From Leifsonia williamsii (GTDB taxonomy: Bacteria; Actinomycetota; Actinomycetes; Actinomycetales; Microbacteriaceae), in the NCBI RefSeq assembly GCF_030433685.1, contig NZ_JAROCF010000001.1:3782001-3846000 (forward strand): 64,000 bases of DNA. Direction: 5' to 3'. Made by a program: the position numbers and the translations under genes. Below are positions 34,392-41,848 of this stretch, one piece after another. Position 1 is the stretch's first letter, and each line of letters opens with the position of its first letter. The notes beneath the pieces were generated by a model, which had not been told where the DNA came from, did no database searches, and worked only from the letters and a program-made list of their open reading frames with translations.

Positions 34392-34992
34392 TACCGCGCG
34401 GGCGGAAGTTAGAACGAGTCCTGCGAACCCAATTGCCCGAGTCATTGCATCTCTGTAGCCAACCAACACAAACGTCAACGAAGAGGGCGCAGGTGGCGAG
34501 AGTGGAGGCACGGGGGAAAGGGGCAACCTGCGAGAGAAGCAACGGAGAGACGAGAGGAACCGACGACTGAGGTAAAGGACAACGGACACGTCTAACGAAG
34601 CTAGGGCTGATCTGGGAAAGCAAGAAGAAGTGACGCAGGAAGAAGTGATGCAGGAAGAAGTGATGCACGTAGGCACTCTTAGTGAGAGGACACCATCCGG
34701 CCTCAGGACTTACGGTGGTCGGGCGAGGTATCGCCGGATGAACCTAGTAAATCTGCGGATGCACGGGGCACGCGCGCTCCACCTCGATCCCAACTTTCGC
34801 CATGCGGGTTGCTACCGCGCGCCCGCGGACCGTCCACCACGAATCTTCCGAAGGACTTCGTTTCGCTGACTCTCGTACGCGCGCTCTTCAGCCGCGCTCT
34901 TTGCGCCGGTGCGACGCCCTTCGGCGGACCGGATTACAAATGCCGGAGGCGTGCGATCACTTCTAGGTGCGGAGCTCTCCATGCCGCTCATG
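34392..34992. other. 601-bp region without a convincing gene
   Basis: No frame here shows protein-like composition or a known motif. The plus strand is purine-rich from about 34,490 to 34,690 and visibly less GC-rich than its surroundings. It contains a 15-bp tandem repeat at 34624-34668. It lies between the end of the GH2 gene and the stop of the oppositely oriented membrane protein gene, where decayed mobility genes might once have been. I found no integrase remnant. Confidence 0.6.
34624..34668 (+). repeat. Three tandem copies of a 15-bp unit
   Basis: Unit GAAGAAGTGAYGCAG repeated three times without gaps; the first copy has C and the others T at the Y position, and the last base of copy 3 is C. 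It is non-coding as far as can be seen. Repeat number may vary between strains. Confidence 0.8.
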
Positions 34993-36258
34993 TTAGACCC
35001 TCCTCCTGACACGCAAGCCGTAAAGCCCACCCGCAGTCAAGATCAACGCGATGACTGCGAAGAATAATCCGAACCGCCACCATGCCACAACAGCTTCTTC
35101 GCTGGCCTTGGCGACGAGGAGCCCACCACTGACCGCATACACCGCGGATAGCGCGGCGGAGATTGTTCGGGAGGGTCGCAAGAACCGAGAGACGAACACG
35201 TTTTCGGTGCCCTTCGCGTTAAGCGCAAGCAATACGGCCGGCAAGAAAAGTAGTAGTGAAAGAGCCGACCCAGGATCCTTACTAAACGCACCCGGGACAC
35301 CCGGCACCACTATCAGGAAAATTAGGAACGCTGCGGTTAGTGCCGAGAATAGAGCGGCTCGCGAAAGAGCGCCACCCGGCTCCATCACGAAGGAAACGCG
35401 AGCTGGTTCGTCGTCTCCCCGATGCCCAAAGTCAAACCGACCTTTGACGTGGCCGACGGGTCCACTTGCCCGGTCAACGGGCTCACGTCCCGAAGAGTCG
35501 GTTGGAAGGCGTACTTCCGAACAAGAGATCCCGTTCGGAGCGGTGCACTCCAAGTGATAACTGCTTGACGAGTCCGCTGAGTTGAGATCTACATCAACAG
35601 ATAGCGACGCGAGTCCCAATCCGGCTGCCGTCGACCTGAGCCACACCTGAACTCGACGCCCGAGCGGAAGCGGCGCAGCGGGCATCGGATCGACATCCCA
35701 GTGGTAGGCGTACTTGATTACAGTTCGAACGCCAGCGGCGCTCGCTGGAAGAAGCGCCGTGAGAATGAAGTTCGACGCTAGGTCACGGAACTGCTGTGTA
35801 GCAAAGAGGTCCAGCTTGAATTCTTCGCAGATGGCCTCTGCCTCAGTCAGAGCCTCCGATTCTCCTCCCGTAGCGACCTTCCACACTCGCGGCCACGCCA
35901 ACTCAGCGGCATCTACGCCAACGGCGAGGATCAGAAGATTCAAGAGAGCAGACGCCGCAAGCAACCCGTTCGACGATGCCCCAAGAACCGGGATGGCGAC
36001 TCCCCCTGCGTCTCGCACGTCAAGCTGCCGGAGTTGGGCCTTTCCCATCATAGTTAGTGGAACGGCTATGGCTTCGGACGGTTGGAAGCTTTCTTGGACT
36101 CGAGGATCGCGCCAGCGAAGGTTGAGTGGTGTGCAGTCGATCGACACCCGCCGCCGTCCCCGCCTTCCTTCATAGAAATCGAGCGATTCAACTTTTCGGT
36201 GGGACCATGCCTGCCAGTCAATGATGGCGAGCAACAGAGTCGCGCCGGCCGTTTTCAA
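34993..36258 (-). CDS. Orphan membrane protein of unknown function (island right end)
   Basis: I do not recognise this 421-residue protein. Hydrophobic segments lie at about 97-115 and at about 290-312, 323-342, 360-378 and 388-410, so a soluble region of about 170 residues sits between the first helix and a C-terminal four-helix bundle. That region includes a Cys-containing YHLECTAPNGISCSEV stretch that may form a disulphide outside the cell. The only start in frame before an upstream stop is a TTG at 36258. Codon choice is less GC-biased than in neighbouring genes, which suggests separate origin. It ends the island and has no partner gene. Confidence 0.6.
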   Translation of the reverse strand: MKTAGATLLLAIIDWQAWSHRKVESLDFYEGRRGRRRVSIDCTPLNLRWRDPRVQESFQPSEAIAVPLTMMGKAQLRQLDVRDAGGVAIPVLGASSNGLLAASALLNLLILAVGVDAAELAWPRVWKVATGGESEALTEAEAICEEFKLDLFATQQFRDLASNFILTALLPASAAGVRTVIKYAYHWDVDPMPAAPLPLGRRVQVWLRSTAAGLGLASLSVDVDLNSADSSSSYHLECTAPNGISCSEVRLPTDSSGREPVDRASGPVGHVKGRFDFGHRGDDEPARVSFVMEPGGALSRAALFSALTAAFLIFLIVVPGVPGAFSKDPGSALSLLLFLPAVLLALNAKGTENVFVSRFLRPSRTISAALSAVYAVSGGLLVAKASEEAVVAWWRFGLFFAVIALILTAGGLYGLRVRRRV

Positions 36259-36403
36259 CTCGTCCGTAATCTGAGGCGCCGCTACCCCCGAGTCTGACGT
36301 TGGTTGATCAGTCGTCGCTAATCCAATCTGAAGCGGTTGCTTACTACCGACAGGCTAGCGCGTCCCGTCGTCGCTGAATTCAACCGGACTCGGCTTCCGC
36401 GAA

Positions 36404-36423
36404 TGTAGTCAAAATGTAGTCAA
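36404..36423 (+). repeat. 20-bp island-end repeat, right copy
   Basis: Identical in sequence and orientation to 19834-19853, and about 80 bp inside the right attachment core. Read with its partner it marks both island ends. It could be an integrase arm site. Confidence 0.6.
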
Positions 36424-36444
36424 ACGCCTGATCTCGGGAAAGCG

Positions 36445-36516
36445 AAAACCCCCGGATCCCTTGTAAGCACTGGGATCGCGGGGGCTTGCACGTGGCGGTA
36501 CCGGTGGGATTTGAAC
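36445..36516. repeat. attR: 72-bp direct repeat with tRNA-Ser 3' end and its terminator
   Basis: Right-hand partner of 19656-19727. It contains the 3' 24 bases of the intact tRNA-Ser gene and, beyond it, an intrinsic terminator on the minus strand (stem between 36449-36460 and 36472-36484, then TTTT at 36445-36448). By the logic of attachment sites, the element supplied this tRNA 3' end and terminator when it inserted. Confidence 0.85.
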
Positions 36517-36582
36517 CCACGGTGGGCTTTCACCCACACAACTTTTCGAGAGTTGCACCTTCGGCCGCTCGGACACGGTACC
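36493..36582 (-). tRNA. tRNA-Ser(CGA)
   Basis: A 90-base class II tRNA with encoded CCA. The acceptor strands GGTACCG and CGGTACC pair fully, the T arm is GTGGG-TTCAAAT-CCCAC, the long variable arm is typical of serine tRNA, and the anticodon loop CTCGAAA gives CGA (bases 36546-36548), reading UCG codons. The 3' half coincides with the island attachment site and stays functional because the element restores it. Confidence 0.95.
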
Positions 36583-36691
36583 GCGGACTATCGTAGACGA
36601 TCCCGGCGAGCGTCGCCAATCGGCGGACGCTCAGCCGGTGCTCACGATCCGCACAGTCCGCCGGGCGTCGCCGCGGGGTACTGTGCAGCCC

Positions 36692-37552
36692 ATGAGCGTT
36701 GTGAAGCGGGTGCTGGTGTCCACCGCCGCGACGGTCGCTGCGGCGGCCGGAGGGGCTGCGGTGTGGAGCGCGGTCCAGCAGAAGCGGGCGGCCGTGGAGG
36801 CCGGCCGGGCCCGTCTCAACGAGACGCTCCCGGTGCACTCCAAGTGGTGGCGCGACCTGGCGAAGTCGGAGGGCGAGATCCTGTACGTCGCCATCGGCGA
36901 CTCCGCCGCCCAGGGCATCGGCGCCTCCCAGCCCAAGAACAGCTACGTCGGAGTCATCGCCGACCACCTGCGGTCGGCCACCGGCCGCTCGGTCCGCGTC
37001 GTCAACCTGTCGGTCTCCGGGGCCACGGTCGCCCTCGCGGTGGCGGACCAGCTCCCCCGCTTCGCGACCTACACCCCCGACATCGTCACCGTCGCGATCG
37101 GCGCCAACGACATCGCCGCCTTCGACCCCGTCACCTTCCGCGAGGGCATCCGACGCGTTTTCGCCGCGCTCCCCGACCATGCGATCGTCGCGGACCTTCC
37201 CGACTTCTACCTCCCCTGGAACGAGCGCAAGGTCGCCGTCGGCAACGCCATCCTCCGCGAGGAGGCCGCGGTCCGTGGCCTCACGGTCGTCCCCCTCCAC
37301 GACACGATGAAGCGCGAGGGCATCCGCGGCATCCTCACCCAGTTCGCCGAGGACCTCTTCCACCCCAACGACCACGGCTACCGCGTCTGGGCCTCCGCCT
37401 TCCTCCCCGCCGTCACGGAGCTCGCCACCTCCCGCTTCCCACGCCGCCCACCGCTGCGCAGGGTGGCCGGAGCCGGCGGCGACACACCAGCCGCCATCGG
37501 CCGTACTGCCGACGACGAGGCGGACGTATCCTCGGAGTCCGCGACGGCATAG
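36692..37552 (+). CDS. SGNH/GDSL-family hydrolase (chromosomal)
   Basis: SGNH hydrolase of 286 residues with an N-terminal hydrophobic segment (about 5-28) that could be a signal anchor. Block I is YVAIGDSAAQGIGAS, the oxyanion block GANDIAAFDP, and DLFHPNDHGYRVWA carries the catalytic Asp/His pair. Lipase or esterase activity is likely, with unknown substrate. The chosen ATG follows TACTGT, a possible -10 box, by 7 bases with no ribosome site, so the message may be leaderless. It begins just outside the island, upstream of the tRNA on the opposite strand. Confidence 0.82.
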   Translation: MSVVKRVLVSTAATVAAAAGGAAVWSAVQQKRAAVEAGRARLNETLPVHSKWWRDLAKSEGEILYVAIGDSAAQGIGASQPKNSYVGVIADHLRSATGRSVRVVNLSVSGATVALAVADQLPRFATYTPDIVTVAIGANDIAAFDPVTFREGIRRVFAALPDHAIVADLPDFYLPWNERKVAVGNAILREEAAVRGLTVVPLHDTMKREGIRGILTQFAEDLFHPNDHGYRVWASAFLPAVTELATSRFPRRPPLRRVAGAGGDTPAAIGRTADDEADVSSESATA

Positions 37553-37647
37553 GAGCCCAAGGGAGCTCTACCGATCACGGCATGGTGATGTCGTCCGCAC
37601 CGTCAGCCGCCCCGCTAACGTCTCGACGGTCGCGGCCACTGGCGCCG

Positions 37648-38631
37648 TCAGCGCATCGCCTCCTCCTGCTCCACCTCCTTCCCCTCGCCGGAGGCTGCTG
37701 CCCCGCGCTTCTTCGCCGTCCCCGGCGCCACGTGCGACAGCACCCGCCCCCACGCCGGCACGATCACCAGGTGCCCGACGCCCGGCACCATCTCCTGGCG
37801 GGCGTCCGGCAGCTGCCGCCGGTACCAGGCGGCGTGGGCGTTGCCGGCGATGGCGTCGCCCTGCCCGGCGATCACCAAGGTCTTCGCCCTCACCTCTGCC
37901 AGTTCGAAACCCCACGGCCGCGCCGTGTAGCTCAAGATGTCGGCCGCGACCCCGGCTGGCCCCTGCTGGAAGGCGTCGCGCAGCATCCGCGCCAGCCTGT
38001 CGCGTACGCCGGGGAGCTCCAGCGCACGTTCGTCGACCGCCGTCACGCCGACGGCGTCGAACGGCATCTCGTCCGCAGACCCCGCTGCGGCGACGGTGTC
38101 CGCCTGCCCCTGCAGCATCCCGGACAGCTGACGTACCGCGTCGTCGGGCGGCAGTGCGGCCAGCCGCTCGACCTCCTCCTGAAGCTGGGGCGGGATCCAC
38201 TGGACGGCGTCGTTCGGCGCGGGCGTGGCGATCACGGCCACGCGATCGACGAGTTCCGGATGCCGCGCCGCCAGCGCGAGCGCGACCCGCCCACCCGCCG
38301 ACCAGCCTGCTGCGCCCACCTGCCGCGGGCGATGGATACCGAGTTGCCCCTCGGTGGTGTTCATCGCCCGCAGGTACTCGGCGATGTCGTCCGCGGCCTG
38401 CGCGATGCTCGGCCAGCTCCCGGGTGGCCACGGGTCGCTCGAACCGTACCCGGGACGGTCGATGGCGATGATGTGGACATCTCGTGTGGAGGAGATGTCC
38501 GGGTCGGGATCGAACACGGAGGACCCGGGCGCCGCGTGGCAGAGCACGACGATCCGCTCGGCGTCCGGATCGCCGAAGGTCGTCACGCCGAGCCGGCGCC
38601 CGCTGCGGAGGGTGAAGGTCAGATTGGCCAT
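37648..38631 (-). CDS. Alpha/beta hydrolase
   Basis: Serine hydrolase of 327 residues with the alpha/beta fold. Seen: the oxyanion strand VVLCHAAPGSS, DRPGYGSSD, the nucleophile elbow GAAGWSAGGRVALA and, near residue 290, VPGVGHLVIVP with the catalytic His. There is no signal peptide. The C-terminus is a charged, low-complexity tail of some 25 residues (KKRGAAASGEGKEVEQEE). Substrate unknown. It is divergent from radA and stands alone. Confidence 0.82.
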   Translation of the reverse strand: MANLTFTLRSGRRLGVTTFGDPDAERIVVLCHAAPGSSVFDPDPDISSTRDVHIIAIDRPGYGSSDPWPPGSWPSIAQAADDIAEYLRAMNTTEGQLGIHRPRQVGAAGWSAGGRVALALAARHPELVDRVAVIATPAPNDAVQWIPPQLQEEVERLAALPPDDAVRQLSGMLQGQADTVAAAGSADEMPFDAVGVTAVDERALELPGVRDRLARMLRDAFQQGPAGVAADILSYTARPWGFELAEVRAKTLVIAGQGDAIAGNAHAAWYRRQLPDARQEMVPGVGHLVIVPAWGRVLSHVAPGTAKKRGAAASGEGKEVEQEEAMR

Positions 38632-38836
38632 GGCGCCATTGTGCTCTCGCGCAAATGCGAGCAGAAGGTCGATCTCGGAACTGTGGAGAAGACGTCGGTC
38701 CCAGCGAGCTGTGGAGAGACGGCGTCGACGGTTGTCCACAGCTCGCCCCGCTCTACGACTTCTCCACGGATCGCGCGGACCCGTCGAAGCGATGACGGTG
38801 GCCGACCATAGGGTGGAACCCGATCGAGGAGGTGCC

Positions 38837-40198
38837 ATGCCGAAGGCGCAGACCGGCTTCCGCTGCACGGAGTGCGGGGCCAGTAGCATCAAGTGGGCCG
38901 GCCGCTGCAGCGAGTGCCAGCAGTGGGGAACGCTCACGGAGGTGGGGGCGCCCACCGGCGTGCTGCGCGCGCTCAAGCCGGTCACGATCGACGCGACGCG
39001 CGCCGCCCGCGCGATCACGGAGATCGGAGCCGACTCGGTCGTGCGCCGGCCGAGCGGCATCGGCGAGTTCGATCGCGTGCTCGGGGGTGGCATCGTGCCG
39101 GGCGCCGCCATCCTGTTGAGTGGAGAGCCGGGTGTCGGCAAGTCGACGCTGCTCCTCGAGGTGGCCGCCCGGGCGGCGCTCGAGGGCACACGCGTCCTCT
39201 ATGTGAGCGCTGAGGAGTCGGTCAACCAGGTGCGCATGAGGGCCGAGCGCACCGGGGCGATCCACGCCGAGCTGTATCTCGCCTCCGAGACCGATCTGGC
39301 CACCATCGTCGGTCAGATCGACGCCGTGCAGCCGGCGCTCGTCATCGTCGACTCCGTGCAGACGGTGTCCAGCAGCAACGGGGAGGGTCTCGCCGGAGGC
39401 CCCAGCCAGGTGAGGGAGGTCGCCAGCACCCTCATCCGCGTGGCGAAGGAGCGGGACCTGCCCGTCCTGCTCGTCGGCCACGTGACCAAAGACGGCTCCA
39501 TCGCCGGGCCGCGGCTGCTGGAGCATCTCGTCGACGTCGTGTGCCAGTTCGAGGGCGACCGTCAGACCGCACTGCGGTTCGTGCGGGCGCTCAAGAACCG
39601 GTTCGGCCCGACCGATGAGGTGGGGTGCTTCGAGATGGCCGGAGACGGCATCGTCGAGGTGCCGGATCCGAGCGGGCTCTTCCTCAGCCGGAGCTCCACG
39701 CCGGTCTCCGGCACCTGCGTCACTGTGGCGATGGAGGGGCGCCGCCCTCTCGCGGTGGAGGTGCAGGCCCTCGTGGTGGCCACCACCGCGCCCAATCCGC
39801 GCCGCGTGACCAACGGTGTGGATGCGTCTCGCGTCGCCATGCTGCTCGCCGTGCTCGAGCGACGGGCGGGCATCCGGCTCGGCGACAAGGACGTGTACGT
39901 CTCGACCGTCGGGGGTGTGCGACTCACGGAGCCGGGTGCGGACCTGGCGATCGCGTTGGCGATCGCCTCGGCAGCGACCGACCGGGCGATCCCGCACACG
40001 CTGGCGGCGTTCGGCGAGATCAGCCTCGCGGGCGAGATCCGGCCGGTGAGTAGCGGCAAGCAGCGGGCAGCGGAGGCGGGGCGCCTCGGCTTCGCGACCC
40101 GCATCGACGACAAGAGCGCAACGATCCGCGAAGCGCTACGGGTGGGGTTCTCGGCGGCCTCGACCGAACGCGAGCGGGAGCTCGACGCCGCATTCTGA
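38837..40198 (+). CDS. radA: DNA repair protein RadA
   Basis: RecA-like branch-migration ATPase of 453 residues that acts in recombinational repair. An N-terminal four-cysteine zinc finger (FRCTECG and GRCSECQQWG), Walker A GEPGVGKST, the RadA-specific KNRFGPTDEVG motif, and a C-terminal Lon-protease-like domain (VSTVGGVRLTEPGADLAIAL, GEISLAGEIRPV) are all present. The length is standard. GAGGAGG lies 5 bases before the ATG. Confidence 0.97.
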   Translation: MPKAQTGFRCTECGASSIKWAGRCSECQQWGTLTEVGAPTGVLRALKPVTIDATRAARAITEIGADSVVRRPSGIGEFDRVLGGGIVPGAAILLSGEPGVGKSTLLLEVAARAALEGTRVLYVSAEESVNQVRMRAERTGAIHAELYLASETDLATIVGQIDAVQPALVIVDSVQTVSSSNGEGLAGGPSQVREVASTLIRVAKERDLPVLLVGHVTKDGSIAGPRLLEHLVDVVCQFEGDRQTALRFVRALKNRFGPTDEVGCFEMAGDGIVEVPDPSGLFLSRSSTPVSGTCVTVAMEGRRPLAVEVQALVVATTAPNPRRVTNGVDASRVAMLLAVLERRAGIRLGDKDVYVSTVGGVRLTEPGADLAIALAIASAATDRAIPHTLAAFGEISLAGEIRPVSSGKQRAAEAGRLGFATRIDDKSATIREALRVGFSAASTERERELDAAF

Positions 40199-40242
40199 CG
40201 ACGGTCTGACGCCCTGACACCGGTCTAACGCCGACGCTCAGC

Positions 40243-40902
40243 TCACTGGAGGATGAACTGTTTGGTGTCCGAAGCGGTGATTCCGGCGACCTCGGTCTGC
40301 AGGTGGTAGGAGGCGCCTGCTGCCGGGACCTGCTCCCGGGTGGCCTGGCAGGTCGCGGGGTCGGAGCGGGTGCGGTCCCAGGTGATGGGGGTCTGTGAGG
40401 AGATGGTCTTGCCCGGCTGGAGCAGGACCTCGGCGTCGACCTTGTCGGTCTGGCAGTCCGTGGACTTCCAGTAGACCTCGGAGCCGCTGGTGATGGTGAA
40501 CGACTGCTGGGCGGTGCCCGCGTCGATCTTGCAGGGGGCGGAGCCGGTATTGGTGATGGCGATGGAGAGCTGCGGCAGCTCGCCGGCGGCGTAGGTGTCC
40601 TTGTCGGTGACGGCGTCGACCTTGACGTCCGACGGGTTGCAGATGTTTCCGCTGGCGGTCGCGCTCGACGTCGGGATGCTGGTGGAGGCGCTGCCGGCGT
40701 GGTCCGCCGGATGGGTGGCGTCAGGGGCCGGTGAGGTGGTGCCGGCCGGGGCGGAGGCCGGCTCGCCGTTGGAGGCGCCGGGGCGGACGACGATGAGGAC
40801 GATGACGACGACCACGGCCACCAGGCCGAGGAGGACGATGAGCCGGCGACGCCAGTAGACGTTGCTCGGCTGCGGGCCGACAGGATTCTTGAACGTCGAC
40901 AT
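40243..40902 (-). CDS. Single-pass membrane protein with extracytoplasmic beta domain
   Basis: Protein of 219 residues. A short basic cytoplasmic start (NVYWRRR) leads to one hydrophobic helix (about 21-43). A Ser/Thr/Pro/Ala-rich stalk (about 45-90) follows, then a domain of about 125 residues with four cysteines (ICNPSDVKVD, APCKID, STDCQTD, ATCQATRE) that could form two disulphides. The beta-strand pattern LSIAITNTGSAPCKID resembles DUF4232-type extracellular domains. The function is unknown. The start at 40902 is chosen because upstream residues are Arg-rich noise. Confidence 0.75.
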   Translation of the reverse strand: MSTFKNPVGPQPSNVYWRRRLIVLLGLVAVVVVIVLIVVRPGASNGEPASAPAGTTSPAPDATHPADHAGSASTSIPTSSATASGNICNPSDVKVDAVTDKDTYAAGELPQLSIAITNTGSAPCKIDAGTAQQSFTITSGSEVYWKSTDCQTDKVDAEVLLQPGKTISSQTPITWDRTRSDPATCQATREQVPAAGASYHLQTEVAGITASDTKQFILQ

Positions 40903-41016
40903 GCCCGAAGAATAGCGGCGCGGGGGCCCGGGACCCCGGCAACGCGCCCGGCGAAGCGCCAGACCGCAGGCACGGAAAGGGCAGAGCGACAAGCCTAGGA
41001 AGGGGAAACGACAGGC

Positions 41017-41173
41017 GCAGAGGGGGCAAGCGGCAGGTGCAGAAAAGGGAAAGCGCGGGCGCAGAAAGGTGAAAGCGCGGGCGCAGAAAGGGGAAAGCGC
41101 GGGCGCAGAGAGCGGAAAGCGGCAGGCGCAGAGAGCGGAAAGCGGCAGGCGCAGAAAGGGAAAAGCGATAGGC
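41017..41173. repeat. Tandem repeat, about seven copies of 22-23 bp
   Basis: Units of the type GCAGAAAGGGGAAAGCGCGGGC stand head to tail, the first four of 22 bp and the next three of 23 bp with AGCGGCAGGC endings. It is uninterrupted by spacers, so not a CRISPR. It fills most of the 283 bp between the NAGS-like gene's stop and the start of the membrane protein gene. No gene is evident. Confidence 0.85.
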
Positions 41174-41185
41174 AGAGAGGGAAAC

Positions 41186-41701
41186 TCAGAGCCGCTTCAA
41201 CATGCGGGTGTTGCCCAGGGTGTTGGGCTTCACGCGGGCGAGGTCGAGGAACTCGGCCACACCCTCGTCGCGGGAGCGGACGAGTTCCGCGTAGAGGGCG
41301 GGGTCGACGGTCTCGGCTCCCATGTCCTCGAAGCCGTGGCGCTGGAAGAAGGGGACCTCGAAGGTCAGGCAGAAGAGGCGGCTGAGGCCCAGCTCGCGGG
41401 CGTCGTCCTCCAGGCGGGCGAGGAGGGCGTGGCCGACGCCGCGGCCGAGCCAGTCCTCGGAGACGGCGAGGGTGCGCACCTCCGCCAGGTCGCTCCACAT
41501 CACGTGCAGGGCGCCGCAGCCGATCAGGTTGCCCGCTTCGTCCTCGGCGACGCGGAACTCCTGTACGGCCTCGTACAGGGTGACGTTCTCCTTACCGAGG
41601 AGGATGCGTCGCTGGACGAGCGGCTCCACGAGCTCCTGGATGCGCGCGACATCGCTGGTCCGCGCGCGGCGGATGTGGAAACCGGAACCTTCGCCACTCA
41701 C
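41186..41701 (-). CDS. Short GNAT N-acetylglutamate synthase-like acetyltransferase
   Basis: GNAT acetyltransferase of 171 residues, resembling the short actinobacterial amino-acid N-acetyltransferases that make N-acetylglutamate for arginine synthesis. The acetyl-CoA motif VRTLAVSEDWLGRGVGHALL and the following LFCLTFEVPFFQRHGF strand are clear, and an HIRRARTSDVARIQELV start is typical of argA-like domains. The amino-acid kinase domain of classical ArgA is missing, as in this subgroup. Not linked to other arginine genes here, so the role is inferred from family resemblance. Confidence 0.82.
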   Translation of the reverse strand: MSGEGSGFHIRRARTSDVARIQELVEPLVQRRILLGKENVTLYEAVQEFRVAEDEAGNLIGCGALHVMWSDLAEVRTLAVSEDWLGRGVGHALLARLEDDARELGLSRLFCLTFEVPFFQRHGFEDMGAETVDPALYAELVRSRDEGVAEFLDLARVKPNTLGNTRMLKRL

Positions 41702-41745
41702 CCTTCAACCCTACCGATGCCGCGCAACCGTCCCACACACGACGA

Positions 41746-41813
41746 AACCGCCGAGTCCGCAGAAACTCTGCGTACTCGGCGGTTCCAGGCCGGACCTGCG
41801 CGTACTCGCCGCC
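41746..41813. repeat. 68-bp palindromic intergenic element, copy A
   Basis: A near-perfect palindrome, AACCGCCGAG...CTCGGCGGTT (41746-41784), followed after a short gap by a half copy TGCGCGTACTCGCCGCC. The same arrangement occurs in the opposite orientation at 62177-62245. It overlaps the 5' side of the clpC terminator stem. Confidence 0.75.
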
Positions 41814-41835
41814 CCGGACGAGCGGGGCGGCGAGT
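41804..41835 (-). terminator. Terminator hairpin of clpC
   Basis: A perfect 12-bp inverted repeat, ACTCGCCGCCCC and GGGGCGGCGAGT, with an 8-base loop, 13 bases past the clpC stop. No T-run follows, as is common in GC-rich actinobacteria. Confidence 0.7.
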
Positions 41836-41848
41836 CAGGCGCGAAGCC

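Larger units (their letters stand above)
19704..36516. mobile_element. Genomic island inserted at tRNA-Ser(CGA), glycoside-utilisation cargo
   Basis: About 16.8 kb lie between a 3' tRNA fragment on the left and the intact tRNA-Ser on the right, the hallmark of tyrosine-recombinase integration. Within both ends lies an identical 20-bp sequence that may be an integrase arm site. The cargo is ten genes: three families of glycosidase and esterase enzymes, an oxidoreductase, a transporter, a repressor and an orphan membrane protein. No integrase, excisionase, replication or conjugation gene is visible, so the element is either decayed or was mobilised in trans. Base composition falls toward the right end (after about 34.4 kb). 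Confidence 0.8.

Noticed and set aside
34236..34676. A Ser/Cys-rich 146-residue minus-strand frame
   Set aside because: Overlaps the end of the GH2 gene and its start is built from the 15-bp repeat; no ribosome site or motif.
36692..37552. Chromosomal SGNH hydrolase as part of the island or a copy of its SGNH genes
   Set aside because: It lies outside the tRNA boundary and its motif forms and length differ from both island SGNH proteins.
41017..41173. CRISPR array
   Set aside because: Repeats are contiguous with no spacers and there are no cas genes.
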